Shown here in pieces: positions 54,943 to 64,000 of a stretch of DNA of 64,000 nucleotides. The stretch spans positions 52,842,001 through 52,906,000 of the forward strand of contig JADMNL010000028.1 in NCBI GenBank assembly GCA_016271365.2. The letters run 5' to 3'. A program made the position numbers and the translations under genes. This stretch comes from Neoceratodus forsteri (taxonomy: Eukaryota > Chordata > Ceratodontiformes > Ceratodontidae). Below the pieces are notes generated by a model. The model was not told the origin of the DNA and searched no databases. It saw only the letters and a list, made by a program, of their open reading frames with translations. Position 1 is the stretch's first letter. Each line of letters begins with the position of its first letter.

Positions 54943-55205
54943 TATTACAGCAAGAAAGGGGCTCCCAGAGAGTTACCTGGCTTTATATACCCCTTATAAG
55001 AAACATCCCCATGTCCTTGCTGGCTCCTCCACCTGGCCAATTGCCATTGAGCACCTCCCCTTCTGCTGTGTCATCGTGACATATCAGGTCCCCCCCTTTC
55101 CTGCAACCCTTCCCCTTCTCTTCCTGTCTTCTCCCCCCTCACCTCCCAGCCTTTATCCTGGTTGAGTCCCAGGACAACCTGGCCTGCCTTTTAGGGGCAA
55201 GCCTA
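54943..55205 (-). repeat. Ngaro split repeat A1 (5' end of element)
   Basis: Matches A2 (48131-48379): ttacagcaagaaaggggctc ... tatataccccttataa ... ggttgagtcccaggacaacc. On the minus strand the element begins with ggcttgcccctaaaaggc at 55205. A tataag/ttatat box inside A on the minus strand (near 54985) could be a promoter element. Confidence 0.9.
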
Positions 55206-55860
55206 ATTATGCCACTCAGGCCTCAATCACCAAGCCTATCAACAAAGGTCTCCATATTGTGGGTATTAATATTAGAAGCATGTTTCTGAAAATTGATCTT
55301 CTCAGAACCTGAGTTACTAATCTACTAATGGAGACATGGTTGCATGGTTGCAACCTAGCATATCCAATAGCAGCCTCCTGATCCATGGATATGGACTGAT
55401 TAGGCAAGATAGGCCAAAAGGAAAAGCAGTGGGAGAGCCTTCTACACCAAATATAGCCTCAACATTGAGGTGTGCAAACCTAAATGTCAAGTTTCTACTA
55501 GGATTTTTCTCCAGAAATCCTTACTATCCAAAATAAATCTGGGCAACAACATTCTTTACATCCGTTGTCTCTACAGACCTCATACCACACCAAAACCTTC
55601 TATATCCAGGGTCTTGAACCTCTTTCCTCACTAATCTCTCAATTCAGAAATCACTATGCCAGGAGACCTTAACATTGACTGGCACAGTGCATTGGACAAG
55701 AGAACAAAGTATTGGGCAGCTGGAAACTATTTTGCACCACTAATCACATCCTCCAACACAACTAAACACTAGGATGAGAACAGGGTTGAGTATCAGTTGG
55801 ATCCTTGCAAACAGACCTGAAAGAATTATCAACACTTGCACATACTCAGGTTCTATTTGT
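55206..55860 (+). pseudogene. LINE endonuclease relic (L2/CR1-like)
   Basis: Degraded plus-strand coding sequence with the order of a LINE endonuclease: GINIRSMFLKIDLL near 55260 (consensus NIRSI..K), TNLLMETWLHGCNLA near 55330 (the T-E-T-W type Glu motif) and GDLNIDWHSALDKRTKYW near 55660 (the GDLN Asp/Asn motif), with stops in between. It resembles jockey-superfamily LINEs such as L2 or Rex1. Whether it belongs with the LINE at 22930-24338 cannot be told, since that copy lacks this domain. Confidence 0.65.
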
Positions 55861-55929
55861 GTACTTATTTGTTTCTGTGTTTGCTTATTTATTTATATAT
55901 TTGAAATTGCTCCAGCTGAGATAACTTCA

Positions 55930-56573
55930 TGAGATGCAACATTCCATTCTCAAACTGAGACGCACCATTTTGGAATGTGGCAGGAATGGTGCAATTCAGA
56001 ATGTGGCGATGTAATACATTTTTTGAATGTGGCAAAGATATGCAATTTCATAATGTGGGAGACACATACAGTAGCTGTGGAATGTAGCAGGAATATGCAG
56101 TTTCAAAATATGTCATGAATGTATAATTTTGGAATGGTGGTGATGCACAATTTCAGAAAGTGGTGGGAATAATTAATTTCAGATTGTGCTGGCAACATAT
56201 CATTTCACAATGTGATGTGGACACAGAATCTCAGAATGTGGTGCGGATGCACAATTTCAGAATGTGGTGGTCACATGCATTTTCAGACTGTGGTATGGAT
56301 TTCTGGAATATGGTGGGATGTGTAATTTTGCAGCATGGCAGGAAAATGTATTTTTGGAATGTCGTGGGGATGCTCAATTTTGGAATGTGGCAGGGACACT
56401 CATTTTCAGAATTTGGTGGGGATGTGCATTTTTGGAATGTGACAAAGATGGGCAATTTTGGAATGTGGGAGTGGCAAACTATTTCAGAATGTGGTTGGGC
56501 TACACAACTTTAGAATGTCGTGGGGACACCCAGTTTTGGAATGTGCCTGCTTAATGCAATTTCAGAATGTGGC
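55930..56573. repeat. Minisatellite of about 25 bp, left part
   Basis: About 25 tandem units of the type caattttggaatgtggcagggatg, with a/g and t/c variants (tttcagaatgtgg). The array is broken at 56573 by DIRS copy 3 and resumes at 62229. The long frames on both strands are by-products of the period. Confidence 0.9.
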
Positions 56574-56611
56574 AGAAGAAAAAATTACTCACCTTAGTAA
56601 TGTTGTTTCTT

Positions 56612-56762
56612 CTAATGGAGTCTTGCTATATTATAGACATTAGCAGTTTGATCCAGCTCTAGAACTGCCCCAGAGTGCAATGGTTAAAACCATTCCAAAA
56701 TAGAATTTTGGCATGAGAGCAGCTCTATCTATGTCATTTCAAACTTGAACTGTCAGATCTTC
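56612..56762. repeat. DIRS copy 3 terminal repeat (element right end)
   Basis: ggagtcttgctatattatagac ... aaacttgaactgtcagatct. It is the inverse of 62072-62214 (aagaatcagacagttcaagt ... ctataatatagcaagact). Confidence 0.9.
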
Positions 56763-57058
56763 ACGAGCCAAACTCACTAAGGTCTGTGTGGAAGCTGTAA
56801 CCTACACTAGCCAAATGGCTACCTAAATAATAACAACCATTGATGGTCCCAACACCCAAGACTCAAGTCAGGGGACCAGAAATACTAACACCATTCTAAT
56901 AATATGAAAATGGAACATAAGTATAATAAAACACACACGCTACACATACACACCCCCAAAGTCCCAAAGGGGACAAATGCTAACAGGACACAAGTAGTGC
57001 CCACACTAAGCTGCCCGCACCCCACCAAGTAGAGGTTCTGAGAGGGGCAGGTTGGGAG

Positions 57059-57155
57059 GTCATAATATATAAGACTCCATTAGAAGAAACAACATTACTA
57101 AGGTGAGTATTTTTCTTCAAACAACATGAAGTCTTGCTATATTATAGACATTAGC
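57059..57155. repeat. DIRS copy 3 internal complementary region
   Basis: atataagactccattagaag ... gtgagtatttttcttc fused to aaacaacatgaagtcttgc ... atagacattagcag. These are the complements of the two element ends, fused near 57118. Confidence 0.9.
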
Positions 57156-57199
57156 AGAATACAACAGCAGTACCTCCATGGAGGAGGGGCAGAACCTAC

Positions 57200-58320
57200 T
57201 TAGGAATAGGCTCTTGAAGAACAGCTGTGCTACAAACCGAGCATCTCCTGGCCTGGACATCCAGGAGTAATGCTTGCAAAAGTGTGTACCGCTTTCCAAG
57301 TAGCAGCCTGGCAAATCTCTAATAAAGGGATATCTCTGGCAGCAGCTAGAGATGCAGCTGTACCCTGGTAGAATGAGCCCTCAAACCGGGGGCTCTGCCC
57401 ACTTTCTGATAACAAAATTGGATACAAGAGACAATCCACCTGGCTATTGATCTCTTAGTGGCAGGTTTGCCTTTCCCAACTTCACCATAGGTAAGGAAAA
57501 GTTGGAGGAATTCGAACCTCTGACCTTTAGTACGCTTCTATGTAATAACTAAGAGCCTCTTAACATCCAGGCTGTGCAACCTCCTCTCACCCAAGAGGAG
57601 TGATCAGTGAAAATACTGGAAGGGAGATAGATTGATTAAGATGGAAATCTGAAACCACCTTAGGCAAAACTTCCTATTAGTCCTAAGGACTACCTTATCC
57701 CTGTGGAAAGAAATAAAGTCAGTCTCCACTGACAAGGCTTGCAATTCACTTATGCGTCTGGCAGAAGTGATAGCCACTAGAAAAACAGTTTTCCAAATTA
57801 GGTACTTAAGCTCTGCAGAAGACAAAGGTTCAAAAGGGGGTTTCATTAACTGGGCAATGCAAACAATAAGGTCCCAAGCAGGGGCCGGTTCCCGAAAGGG
57901 AGGATTAGTATGGAGTAATCCCTTAAAAAACTTGGAAAACACAAGATGAGAGGAAAGAGGGGATGACTTTCATGCTGACACAAAAGCAGACACAGATGCC
58001 AAATGAACTCTCAGGGTAGCTGGTCTGAGACCCAAGGAATTAAGATGTACCATGTAATCTAACAAAATGGGCAATTCAGCAGATTCTGGGAAATATTTTT
58101 CCCAGCACACCAAATGGAAAACCTTTCCATTTAGAACTATAAGTAGTCCTAGTGGAAGGCTTTCTGAAGCCTTTAGGATCTCAAGAACACCCTGAGAGAG
58201 GTATAAATCAGCAAACTCTAACTCCTCAAGAGCCAGGCCTTGAGGTTGGAGGGATTTGAGGTCCGGATACCAAACCCTTCCCTGGTCACAAGTCAACAGA
58301 TTGTGATTCCTGGGAGGCAC
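57200..58320 (-). pseudogene. DIRS copy 3 tyrosine recombinase
   Basis: The minus strand reads ALEELEFADLYLSQGVLEIL, LLDYMVHLNSLGLRPATLRV and FKGLLHTNPPFREPAPAWDL, then LVAITSARRISELQALSVET (Arg I). The His-x-x-Arg box is present at about 57385 (RAHSTR) but frame-shifted relative to GTAASLAAARDIPLLEICQA. The tyrosine region (KHYSW) is at about 57265. Shifts near 58100, 57600-57550 and 57380 disrupt it. Confidence 0.88.
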
Positions 58321-60087
58321 AGGGAAGATGGACTGTCAGAGACAGAAGGAGTGGGTACCAGGCTGCCTGGCCCAATCGGGCAATCAGAATCACCCTGCAA
58401 GGCTGAGATCTGATTTTGACTAGTACTTTGAATAGGAGAGGAAAGGGAAGCTAGAGGAACTTCCTCCCAATCCAGAAGAAGGGCATCCAGGGAACTGAGC
58501 CCAGCACTGGAGGCCTGCAACAGAACAGAGGAAGTTTGTGATTGTCTGGGGCTGCAAAAGATCTATCTGAGGATGCCCCACCTGGCAAAAACTATCCCCA
58601 GCACTTGAGGATCCAGGGACCATTCGTGATGGCCCTGGGAAATCCTGAGGGCATCCGCTAGGACATTGTCCTTCCCTGGAAGATGAACTGCTATGAGGGA
58701 AGTGTTCAGGGAATAGACCAGAGACCACAACTTCATTGCCTCGGTGCACAAGGTCAAGACCGAGTGCCCCTGTTTGTTGATGTAACACATTGTTGTGGTG
58801 TTGTCTGTTCTGACTTGTATCACCTTGTCGTGGACAGATGCAGAAAAGCATGAAGAGCTAAAAGACAGCTCTGAGTTCCAGCAAATTGATGTGGAGCAGA
58901 GATTCCTGGGGGGACCAAACTCCCTGAGTGGAAAGGTCGCCCATGTGGGCTCCCCAACCCAGAAGGGAAGCATCTGTAGTGAGAGTCAAGTCGTGAGAAG
59001 GGGAAATGAAGGGGACCCCCGCTCTTAAATTGCTCTGATCCTTCCACCACTGGAGAGCTAGGATCAAGGTTCGAGTCACTGGGACCAACTTGGAAAGGGG
59101 TCTCTTCTCTGAGACCAAAAGGTTCTCAAGTGAAACTGAATGTCTCTCATCTGAAATCTGGCTCCCTGCACAACAGCTGTGGATGCAGCCATGTGCCCCA
59201 GGAGCTGCAGAAAGTGTCTTGCTGGTCGAGAGACCTGCAGAGTGAAGGAAGAAGCCAGAGCCACTAAATTCCTTACCCTTTCTGGGGGAAGAAAGGCTCT
59301 GGCTAGCTTTGTGTCCAATTCTGCCCCTATAAAGGTGAGTACCTGGACTGGTTCCAGAACCGACTTTGGTAGGTTTAGCAGAAACCCAGGAGGTGAGAAG
59401 CTGCTGGGTGACCTGCAGGTGAGATTTTACCTGTTCTGGGACTGGCCTACAATGAGCCAGTCATCTAGATAGGGAAAAACAGCAATCCTCTGCCTCCTTA
59501 AGTGGGCCACTGCCACTGCTAGACACTTTGTGAATACCCTTGGAGCAGAGGTAAGGCCGAAGGGCATTGCTCTGAACTGGTAATGACCTGAGGGCAGTTC
59601 GAATCTGAGGTATTTTGATGGGATCTTCTGATTAGGACATGGAAATAGGCATCCTTGAAGTCCAGGGAGGCTAGCCAGTCCCCTGGCCTTAGGGAAGGTA
59701 AAATCATTGCCAGAGTTACCATTTTGAACTTTGGTTTCAAAAGATGCTTGTTCAGATATCTGAGATCTAAAATGGTCCGCCATTCTCCTGTCTTTTTTGG
59801 GGTAAGGGAAGTATCTGAATACAGACCCTGCCCTGATGCAGGGAGGAACCCTTCTACTGCTCCGAGGCTAACAGGGATGAGATCTCTGTTTCCAGAGCGA
59901 GGGTCTCTGAAGCACTTGCAGGTAGAAAAGTCTACTTCTCAACTTGGGAAACTTTTTGAAGCTGAGAACCAGACCCTGGCTTACTACTTCCAGAACCCAC
60001 TTGTCTGAGGTTAAAGAAGCCCAATTCTGACTGAAGTAAGCCAGCCTGCCCCCCCACTGGTACAGGAGAATCAGCCCTGGGCACCCA
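58290..60087 (-). pseudogene. DIRS copy 3 reverse transcriptase and RNase H
   Basis: RT fragments: WLASLDFKDAYFHVLIR at about 59670, RAMPFGLTSAPRVFTKCLAV and VFPYLDDWLIVGQSQ at about 59460. There is a gap with a shift near 59427-59320. RNase H fragments: LTLTTDASLLGWGAHMG at about 59000, VIQVRTDNTTTMCYINKQG, and DNVLADALRISQGHHEWSL, where one codon is missing from ADALSR. It is broken into at least seven frames. Confidence 0.9.
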
Positions 60088-61678
60088 ATCAGGGTGCCTG
60101 TTTCGCAGGAGCTTTAGGCTGGGGGGTGGGAGCAGGTCTGCCCACCCTCGCCTGCCCTGCATCCTGAAGAAGCCCCTCTGAGCATAGGCAGAGGAGGCCT
60201 GAGTCTGGTAGAAAGGCCTGTGAAAAGGCCTACCCCTACCCCTGGGGGCATGCCTTTGAGGAGTGGCTTGCCGCTCCATAGCCTGGGCACTCTTGTAAGT
60301 AGTCCTATATTCATCCATCTTCTTCATGTAATTCTCTGTCTGCTCTCCAAACAGAGAATTTCCCACCACAGGAAAATCCATAGCCTTAGTCTGGGTATCC
60401 TGTGACAAACTAGTACACCTGAACCAGGCCAACCTACGAAAAGCTACAGATGTGGCCATGACCCTAGAGGAAACATCATTAACATCCACAGCAGCATGAA
60501 ACTGAACCTTAGAGGCTTCAATGCCATCAGCAGCCACCTGTTCTAGTTCACTAGCCAGCAGGCCATGGGCCTGCTTGGCCAATTGCATAACAGTATCCCA
60601 TCTAGATTTCTGATACCTAGCTACATAAGCCATATAATTTGCTTGCCTGAGTCCCAGAGAGGCTGCCATATACTGTTTTTTTGCCATGGCATCAATCTTT
60701 CTGGAATCCTTGTCAGGAGGATGTGAAGCCAAGGAATATTGCTTTATCACAGGCAGCAGCCTGAACTACTAACATGACTGCATTGCTGAGAAAGGAATTC
60801 TGTATCAGGGCCTGACAATGTATACCTTCTGTCCATCTTTTTATCTACAGGAGGCACAGAATTAGGAGCTTTTAAAATTTTAATTGTTTGTTTCCTAAAA
60901 GACTTATGTAAAGGAATAGACAATCTCCTAGACTCTGGAATATCCGTCATTTCTACAAAATCAGGCTCCTCTTGCTCATCCACAGCCTCTTCTAAAGGAA
61001 GCTGGAGGGTTTCAGCAACTTTTTTATAAAACATAAACTGAGATAGGGACTCAGACAGCATAGGGGGAGATGCTAAAGGTCTGTCTGGGGAGATGTCCGG
61101 CTCAATGGGCACACCCAGACCTTCCCAGCCACATTCATACTGTTCATAATCCTCCTCCCCCTCCTCTGGTTCATAAAATTCATCAATATCATAATCCTGA
61201 ACCACTGGGACAGACGAACCGACCTTTTACCAGATAGTGGTGGTTGGACGGACCCTGAGACAAGTGACTGGACAATTTGTATGGCTTTTGCTTATCTCTG
61301 CAGCAGTTGGGAAGGAATTTTGGACTCCAGACCTGCTGATTTTCTTGTTTTCTTTACTGGAATTGGTTCTTCAGAACCAGCTTTTCTTTGCCGAGGAAGT
61401 CTGGCCCTGGTCAGAGGGCACTCCCTCTGGTTCGGTTGGCACCCGAACTGGGCTGACCATCCGGGTCAGCGGACTTTTTGGCCTCTCGTTCCCTGAGCCT
61501 GCCCAATCTTTTTCCAGGGCGGCTGCAAGGAAATTCTTACATACCTGGCAGTCTGACTGAGGTGGTCAAACCCCAGACACAAACACATGGTGTGTGGGTC
61601 AGCCTTGGCAAAGACTTCCCACAAACATCACAGTGTTGAAACCAGTGGGCCCGGTTTTCTTTTGGGTTTCTCAGACAT
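60088..61678 (-). pseudogene. DIRS copy 3 gag-like ORF
   Basis: Start MSEKPKENRAHWFQHCDVC, with the Cys box in shifted frames. An acidic block (FYEPEEGEEDYEQYE) leads into DISPDRPLASPPMLSESLSQ, then KDSRKIDAMAKKQYMAASLG, GLRQANYMAYVARYQKSRWD, SRVMATSVAFRRLAWFRCTS and GRGRPFHRPFYQTQASS. The 60750-59932 frame is open for 272 codons, the best preserved gag core of the three copies. Confidence 0.88.
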
Positions 61679-62071
61679 AATGCCAGCCTAACAAAACTTG
61701 CCCTTTTTAGCGGCGGTACCAAGGCAAAGATTACCTTATCGATTCCTAACCGTATCACAGTATTGGAAAAAACATAATAAATCCTTTTTTAGAACCGATA
61801 AGAACCGGAACCGCACTCTAAAATAGTAACTTTTAGTTTTAAATGAGTTTTAAACCACTGATCGGTTCAAAACCAAACGATAACTACAAGTTCCACACAG
61901 ACAAAACCTTCATTTACTTACGGTTACCACAGATAGAGCTTGAACCGAACGGTTTTAGGTTAAAATAAAACTATTCTCGGTTAAATCCAACTGAGAAAAC
62001 ACTTTTTAAACCGAGAAATGAACCGAGCAGAAGGAGAAATCTCCGGAGCGACTGTTCACTGAGGCGGAGTA

Positions 62072-62214
62072 AAGAATCAGACAGTTCAAGTTTGAAATGA
62101 CATAGATAGAGCTGCTCTCCTGCCAAAATTCTATTTTGGAATGGTTTTAACCATTGCACTCTGGGGCAGTTCTAGAGCTGGATCAAACTGCTAATGTCTA
62201 TAATATAGCAAGAC
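62072..62214. repeat. DIRS copy 3 terminal repeat (element left end)
   Basis: The inverse of 56612-56762. It is followed by the outer bases tcatgttgtttgaa, ending at 62228, where the minisatellite resumes with atgcataattttgg. Confidence 0.9.
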
Positions 62215-62228
62215 TTCATGTTGTTTGA

Positions 62229-62633
62229 AATGCATAATTTTGGAATGTGGTGAAGATGAACATTTTCAGAATATGATGGGGGTGCACAATTTTGGAATGT
62301 AGTGACATAATTACAGACTGTGGCAGGGATGCACAATTTCTGAATGTGGCATGGATATACAGTTTCAGAATGTGGTGGGAATATGCAATTTTGGAATGTG
62401 GTAGTGATGTGCAATTTTGGAATGTGGCAGGATAAAAATTTCAAACTTTGGCAGTGACACAATTTTGGAATGTGGTAGTGATGTGCAATTTTGGAACGTG
62501 GCAGGATAAACAATTTCAAAATTTAGCAGTGACACAATTTTGGAATGTGGTAGTGATGTGCAATTTTGGAACGTGGCAGGATATACAATTTCAAAATTTG
62601 GCAGTGACACAATTTTGGAATGTGGCATTGATT
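62229..62633. repeat. Minisatellite of about 25 bp, right part with higher-order repeat
   Basis: Continues the array cut at 56573. From 62401 a block gtagtgatgtgcaattttgg recurs at 62475 and 62550, so three monomers form a higher-order unit of 74-75 bases. Confidence 0.9.
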
Positions 62634-64000
62634 TATACATAGAAATAGTCAGCAGATAAGGACCACAAGGCCCATCAAGTCTGGGCCTTGTTCATGTCCT
62701 CTGACCCTACCTGGTCAGTGACTTTTCACCCCTCCGTCCACCTCTAAGGTTACCGTATCTGTATCCCAGGCATGTTTAAATCCCTCTATTGTGCTCACTC
62801 CCACCATCTCCCATGGAGACTATTCCATGTGTCCACCAACTTCTCCATGAATAAGAACTTCCTCACATTTCCCTTTAACCTGCCACCTACCAATTTTATT
62901 ATCAAGCGCCCTCGTTCTTGTACTCCCCTTATATTGGAATATGTCTCCCCCCCTGCACCTTGTTTATGCCCTTAAGGTACTTGAATGTTTCTATCATACC
63001 TCCGCTCTTCCAACAAGTACAGTACATACCGAGTTCCTTTAATATCTCCTCATATGTCTTCTGGTGCAAGCCCTGTACCATCTTAGTTGCCCTTCTTTGG
63101 AATGCATCCACCCTGTCAATGTCCTTACAAAGGTGCGGCCTCCAGAAGTTCACACAGTACTCTAAGTGAGGCCTCACTAGTATTTTATACAGTGGCATGA
63201 CCACCTCCCACCGTCTGCTAATGATACCTCTGCCTACATACCTCAACATGCCACTAGCCCTCCCTGCAGCCTTGGTACTTTGCTTGGATATCTTTAGGTC
63301 ATCAGAAATGATGACCCCTGGGTCCCTTTCTTCCTTGGTGATCATCAGCAACTCACCCCCCATCCTGCAATTCTCCCCAGGGTTCCTTTGTCCCAGGTGC
63401 ATGATTTTGGACTTCTTAGAATTAAACCTCAGTTGCCAGACTTCAGACCATATTTCAAGCTTCCCCAGGTCCCTCCTCATCCTTTCCATCCATTCTGGGG
63501 TATCCAACCTGTTGCAGATCTTGGTAGCATCTGCAAACAGGCAGACCTTTCCTTTCAGTCCTTCTGCAATGTCACTAATGCAGACACTAAACAGGACTGT
63601 CCCAAGAACAGATCCCTGTGGTACCCTACTGGTCACCCCCCTCTCCCTGGATTGGATCCCATTTACCACCACCCTCTGCCACCTGTCCATTAGCCAGTGC
63701 CTAACCCAGCTTACCACCTTGTGCCCCTTGCCCAGACTACCTATTTTGTTAACCAGCCTCCTAAGTGGGACAGTGTCAAAGGCCTTGCTGAAATCAAGTT
63801 AGGCGACGTCCACTGCCCCCCCACCTCTGATTTACTTCCTCCGTCACCCAGTCAAAAAAGTCTGACAGATTCATCTGACACGACCTTCCTGCTGTGAATC
63901 CACATTGCCTGGGATCTTATGCCCCACTGGATTCTAGGTGTGCAACTATTCTTTCCTTAAGCAGTGCCTCCGTGATCTTACCTACTACTGAGGTAAGGCT
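62634..64000 (-). mobile_element. CR1-type LINE, 5' part beyond the window edge
   Basis: Its 3' end on the plus strand is tacatagaaatagtcagcag at 62634, with the UTR signature gataaggaccacaaggccc. It reads leftwards and continues past 64000, with the RT fingers at the edge. It is inserted directly beside the minisatellite. It belongs to the same subfamily as the copy at 39655-41434. Confidence 0.92.
62929..63717 (-). pseudogene. CR1 ORF2 RT palm to C-terminus with altered active site
   Basis: 262 open codons: WVRHWLMDRWQRVVVNGIQS, GVTSRVPQGSVLGTVLFSVC, LFADATKICNRL, GELLMITKEERDPGVIISDD, PLYKILVRPHLEYCVNFWRP and RRATKMVQGLHQKTYEEILK. The FADD active site reads FADA (codons gat gct), so the second catalytic Asp is lost and this RT cannot be active. 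GVPQG is also changed to RVPQG. A frame break follows near 63800. Confidence 0.9.

Larger units (their letters stand above)
47457..55205 (-). mobile_element. Ngaro-type tyrosine-recombinase retrotransposon with split direct repeats
   Basis: About 7.7 kb on the minus strand. Reading 5' to 3': repeat A1 (55205-54943), leader, gag, RT, RNase H, tyrosine recombinase, SGNH-hydrolase-like frame, repeat B1 (48852-48380), repeat A2 (48379-48131), spacer of about 200 bases, repeat B2 (47931-47457). The A1-genes-B1-A2-B2 order is the defining layout of Ngaro elements. Frameshifts break pol and the hydrolase, while gag is open for 366 codons. Confidence 0.92.
56574..62228 (-). mobile_element. DIRS-type retrotransposon, copy 3
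   Basis: 5.66 kb on the minus strand, inserted in a minisatellite. Gene order and lengths match copy 2. The terminal repeats are of a different type (attatagacattagcag where copies 1 and 2 have attctgactattgcag, and unrelated bases further in), while the outermost bases (gaagaaaaaattactcacc and acatgttg) are shared. It therefore represents a second subfamily. It has more frameshifts than copy 2. Confidence 0.92.

Noticed and set aside
56160..56643. Repetitive frames in the minisatellite (units like NFGMW or HIPKL)
   Set aside because: The period of about 25 bases keeps several frames open on both strands. There is no start context or conservation.

Overview
The window is vertebrate repeat DNA. 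No host gene, tRNA, rRNA or CRISPR array can be supported. Nearly everything recognisable is transposon: CR1-type LINEs, three DIRS-type tyrosine-recombinase retrotransposons, one Ngaro-type element, one full-length L1-type LINE, an L2-like LINE, a tRNA-headed SINE with a MIR-like body, and one LTR element without a recognisable gag or pol. Satellites, minisatellites and foldback repeats fill much of the rest. This mix, with DIRS, Ngaro, CR1 and L1 side by side, suggests a large repeat-rich genome such as an amphibian (caecilian or salamander) or lungfish. The species cannot be fixed from the sequence alone.

Layout. 1-11 kb: six CR1 pieces in both orientations, the SINE (inside a CR1), a foldback element with tandem repeats in its arm, a 58-bp minisatellite and a chain of palindromes. 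11.96-25.2 kb: DIRS copy 1 (+), split by a full-length L1 (15.34-21.48 kb, with target-site duplication) and by an L2-like LINE (22.93-24.34 kb). 25.2-27.5 kb: no recognised feature. 27.54-34.71 kb: an LTR element (minus strand) with 1.6-kb LTRs, a 4-bp target duplication, a tRNA-type primer site and unrecognised reading frames. 34.7-39.6 kb: two foldbacks, a satellite of about 295 bp and GC-rich hairpin repeats. 39.65-41.43 kb: CR1 (+) holding a second CR1 piece. 41.44-47.14 kb: DIRS copy 2 (+). 47.46-55.2 kb: Ngaro element (minus) with gag, RT, RNase H, tyrosine recombinase, an SGNH-hydrolase-like frame and split direct repeats. 55.2-62.6 kb: a LINE endonuclease relic, then a minisatellite of about 25 bp split by DIRS copy 3 (minus). 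62.6-64 kb: CR1 (minus) running off the edge.

The elements relate by nesting and by trans-mobilisation. The SINE at 3.8-4.0 kb ends in the same 3' tail as the L2-like LINE at 22.9 kb, which points to a SINE/LINE partnership. All three DIRS copies keep inverted termini and an internal region complementary to both termini, as expected for replication through a circular intermediate. All protein-coding domains seen carry frameshifts, stops or truncations, except a few short stretches. The copies are therefore annotated as decayed, and any activity would depend on related copies elsewhere.
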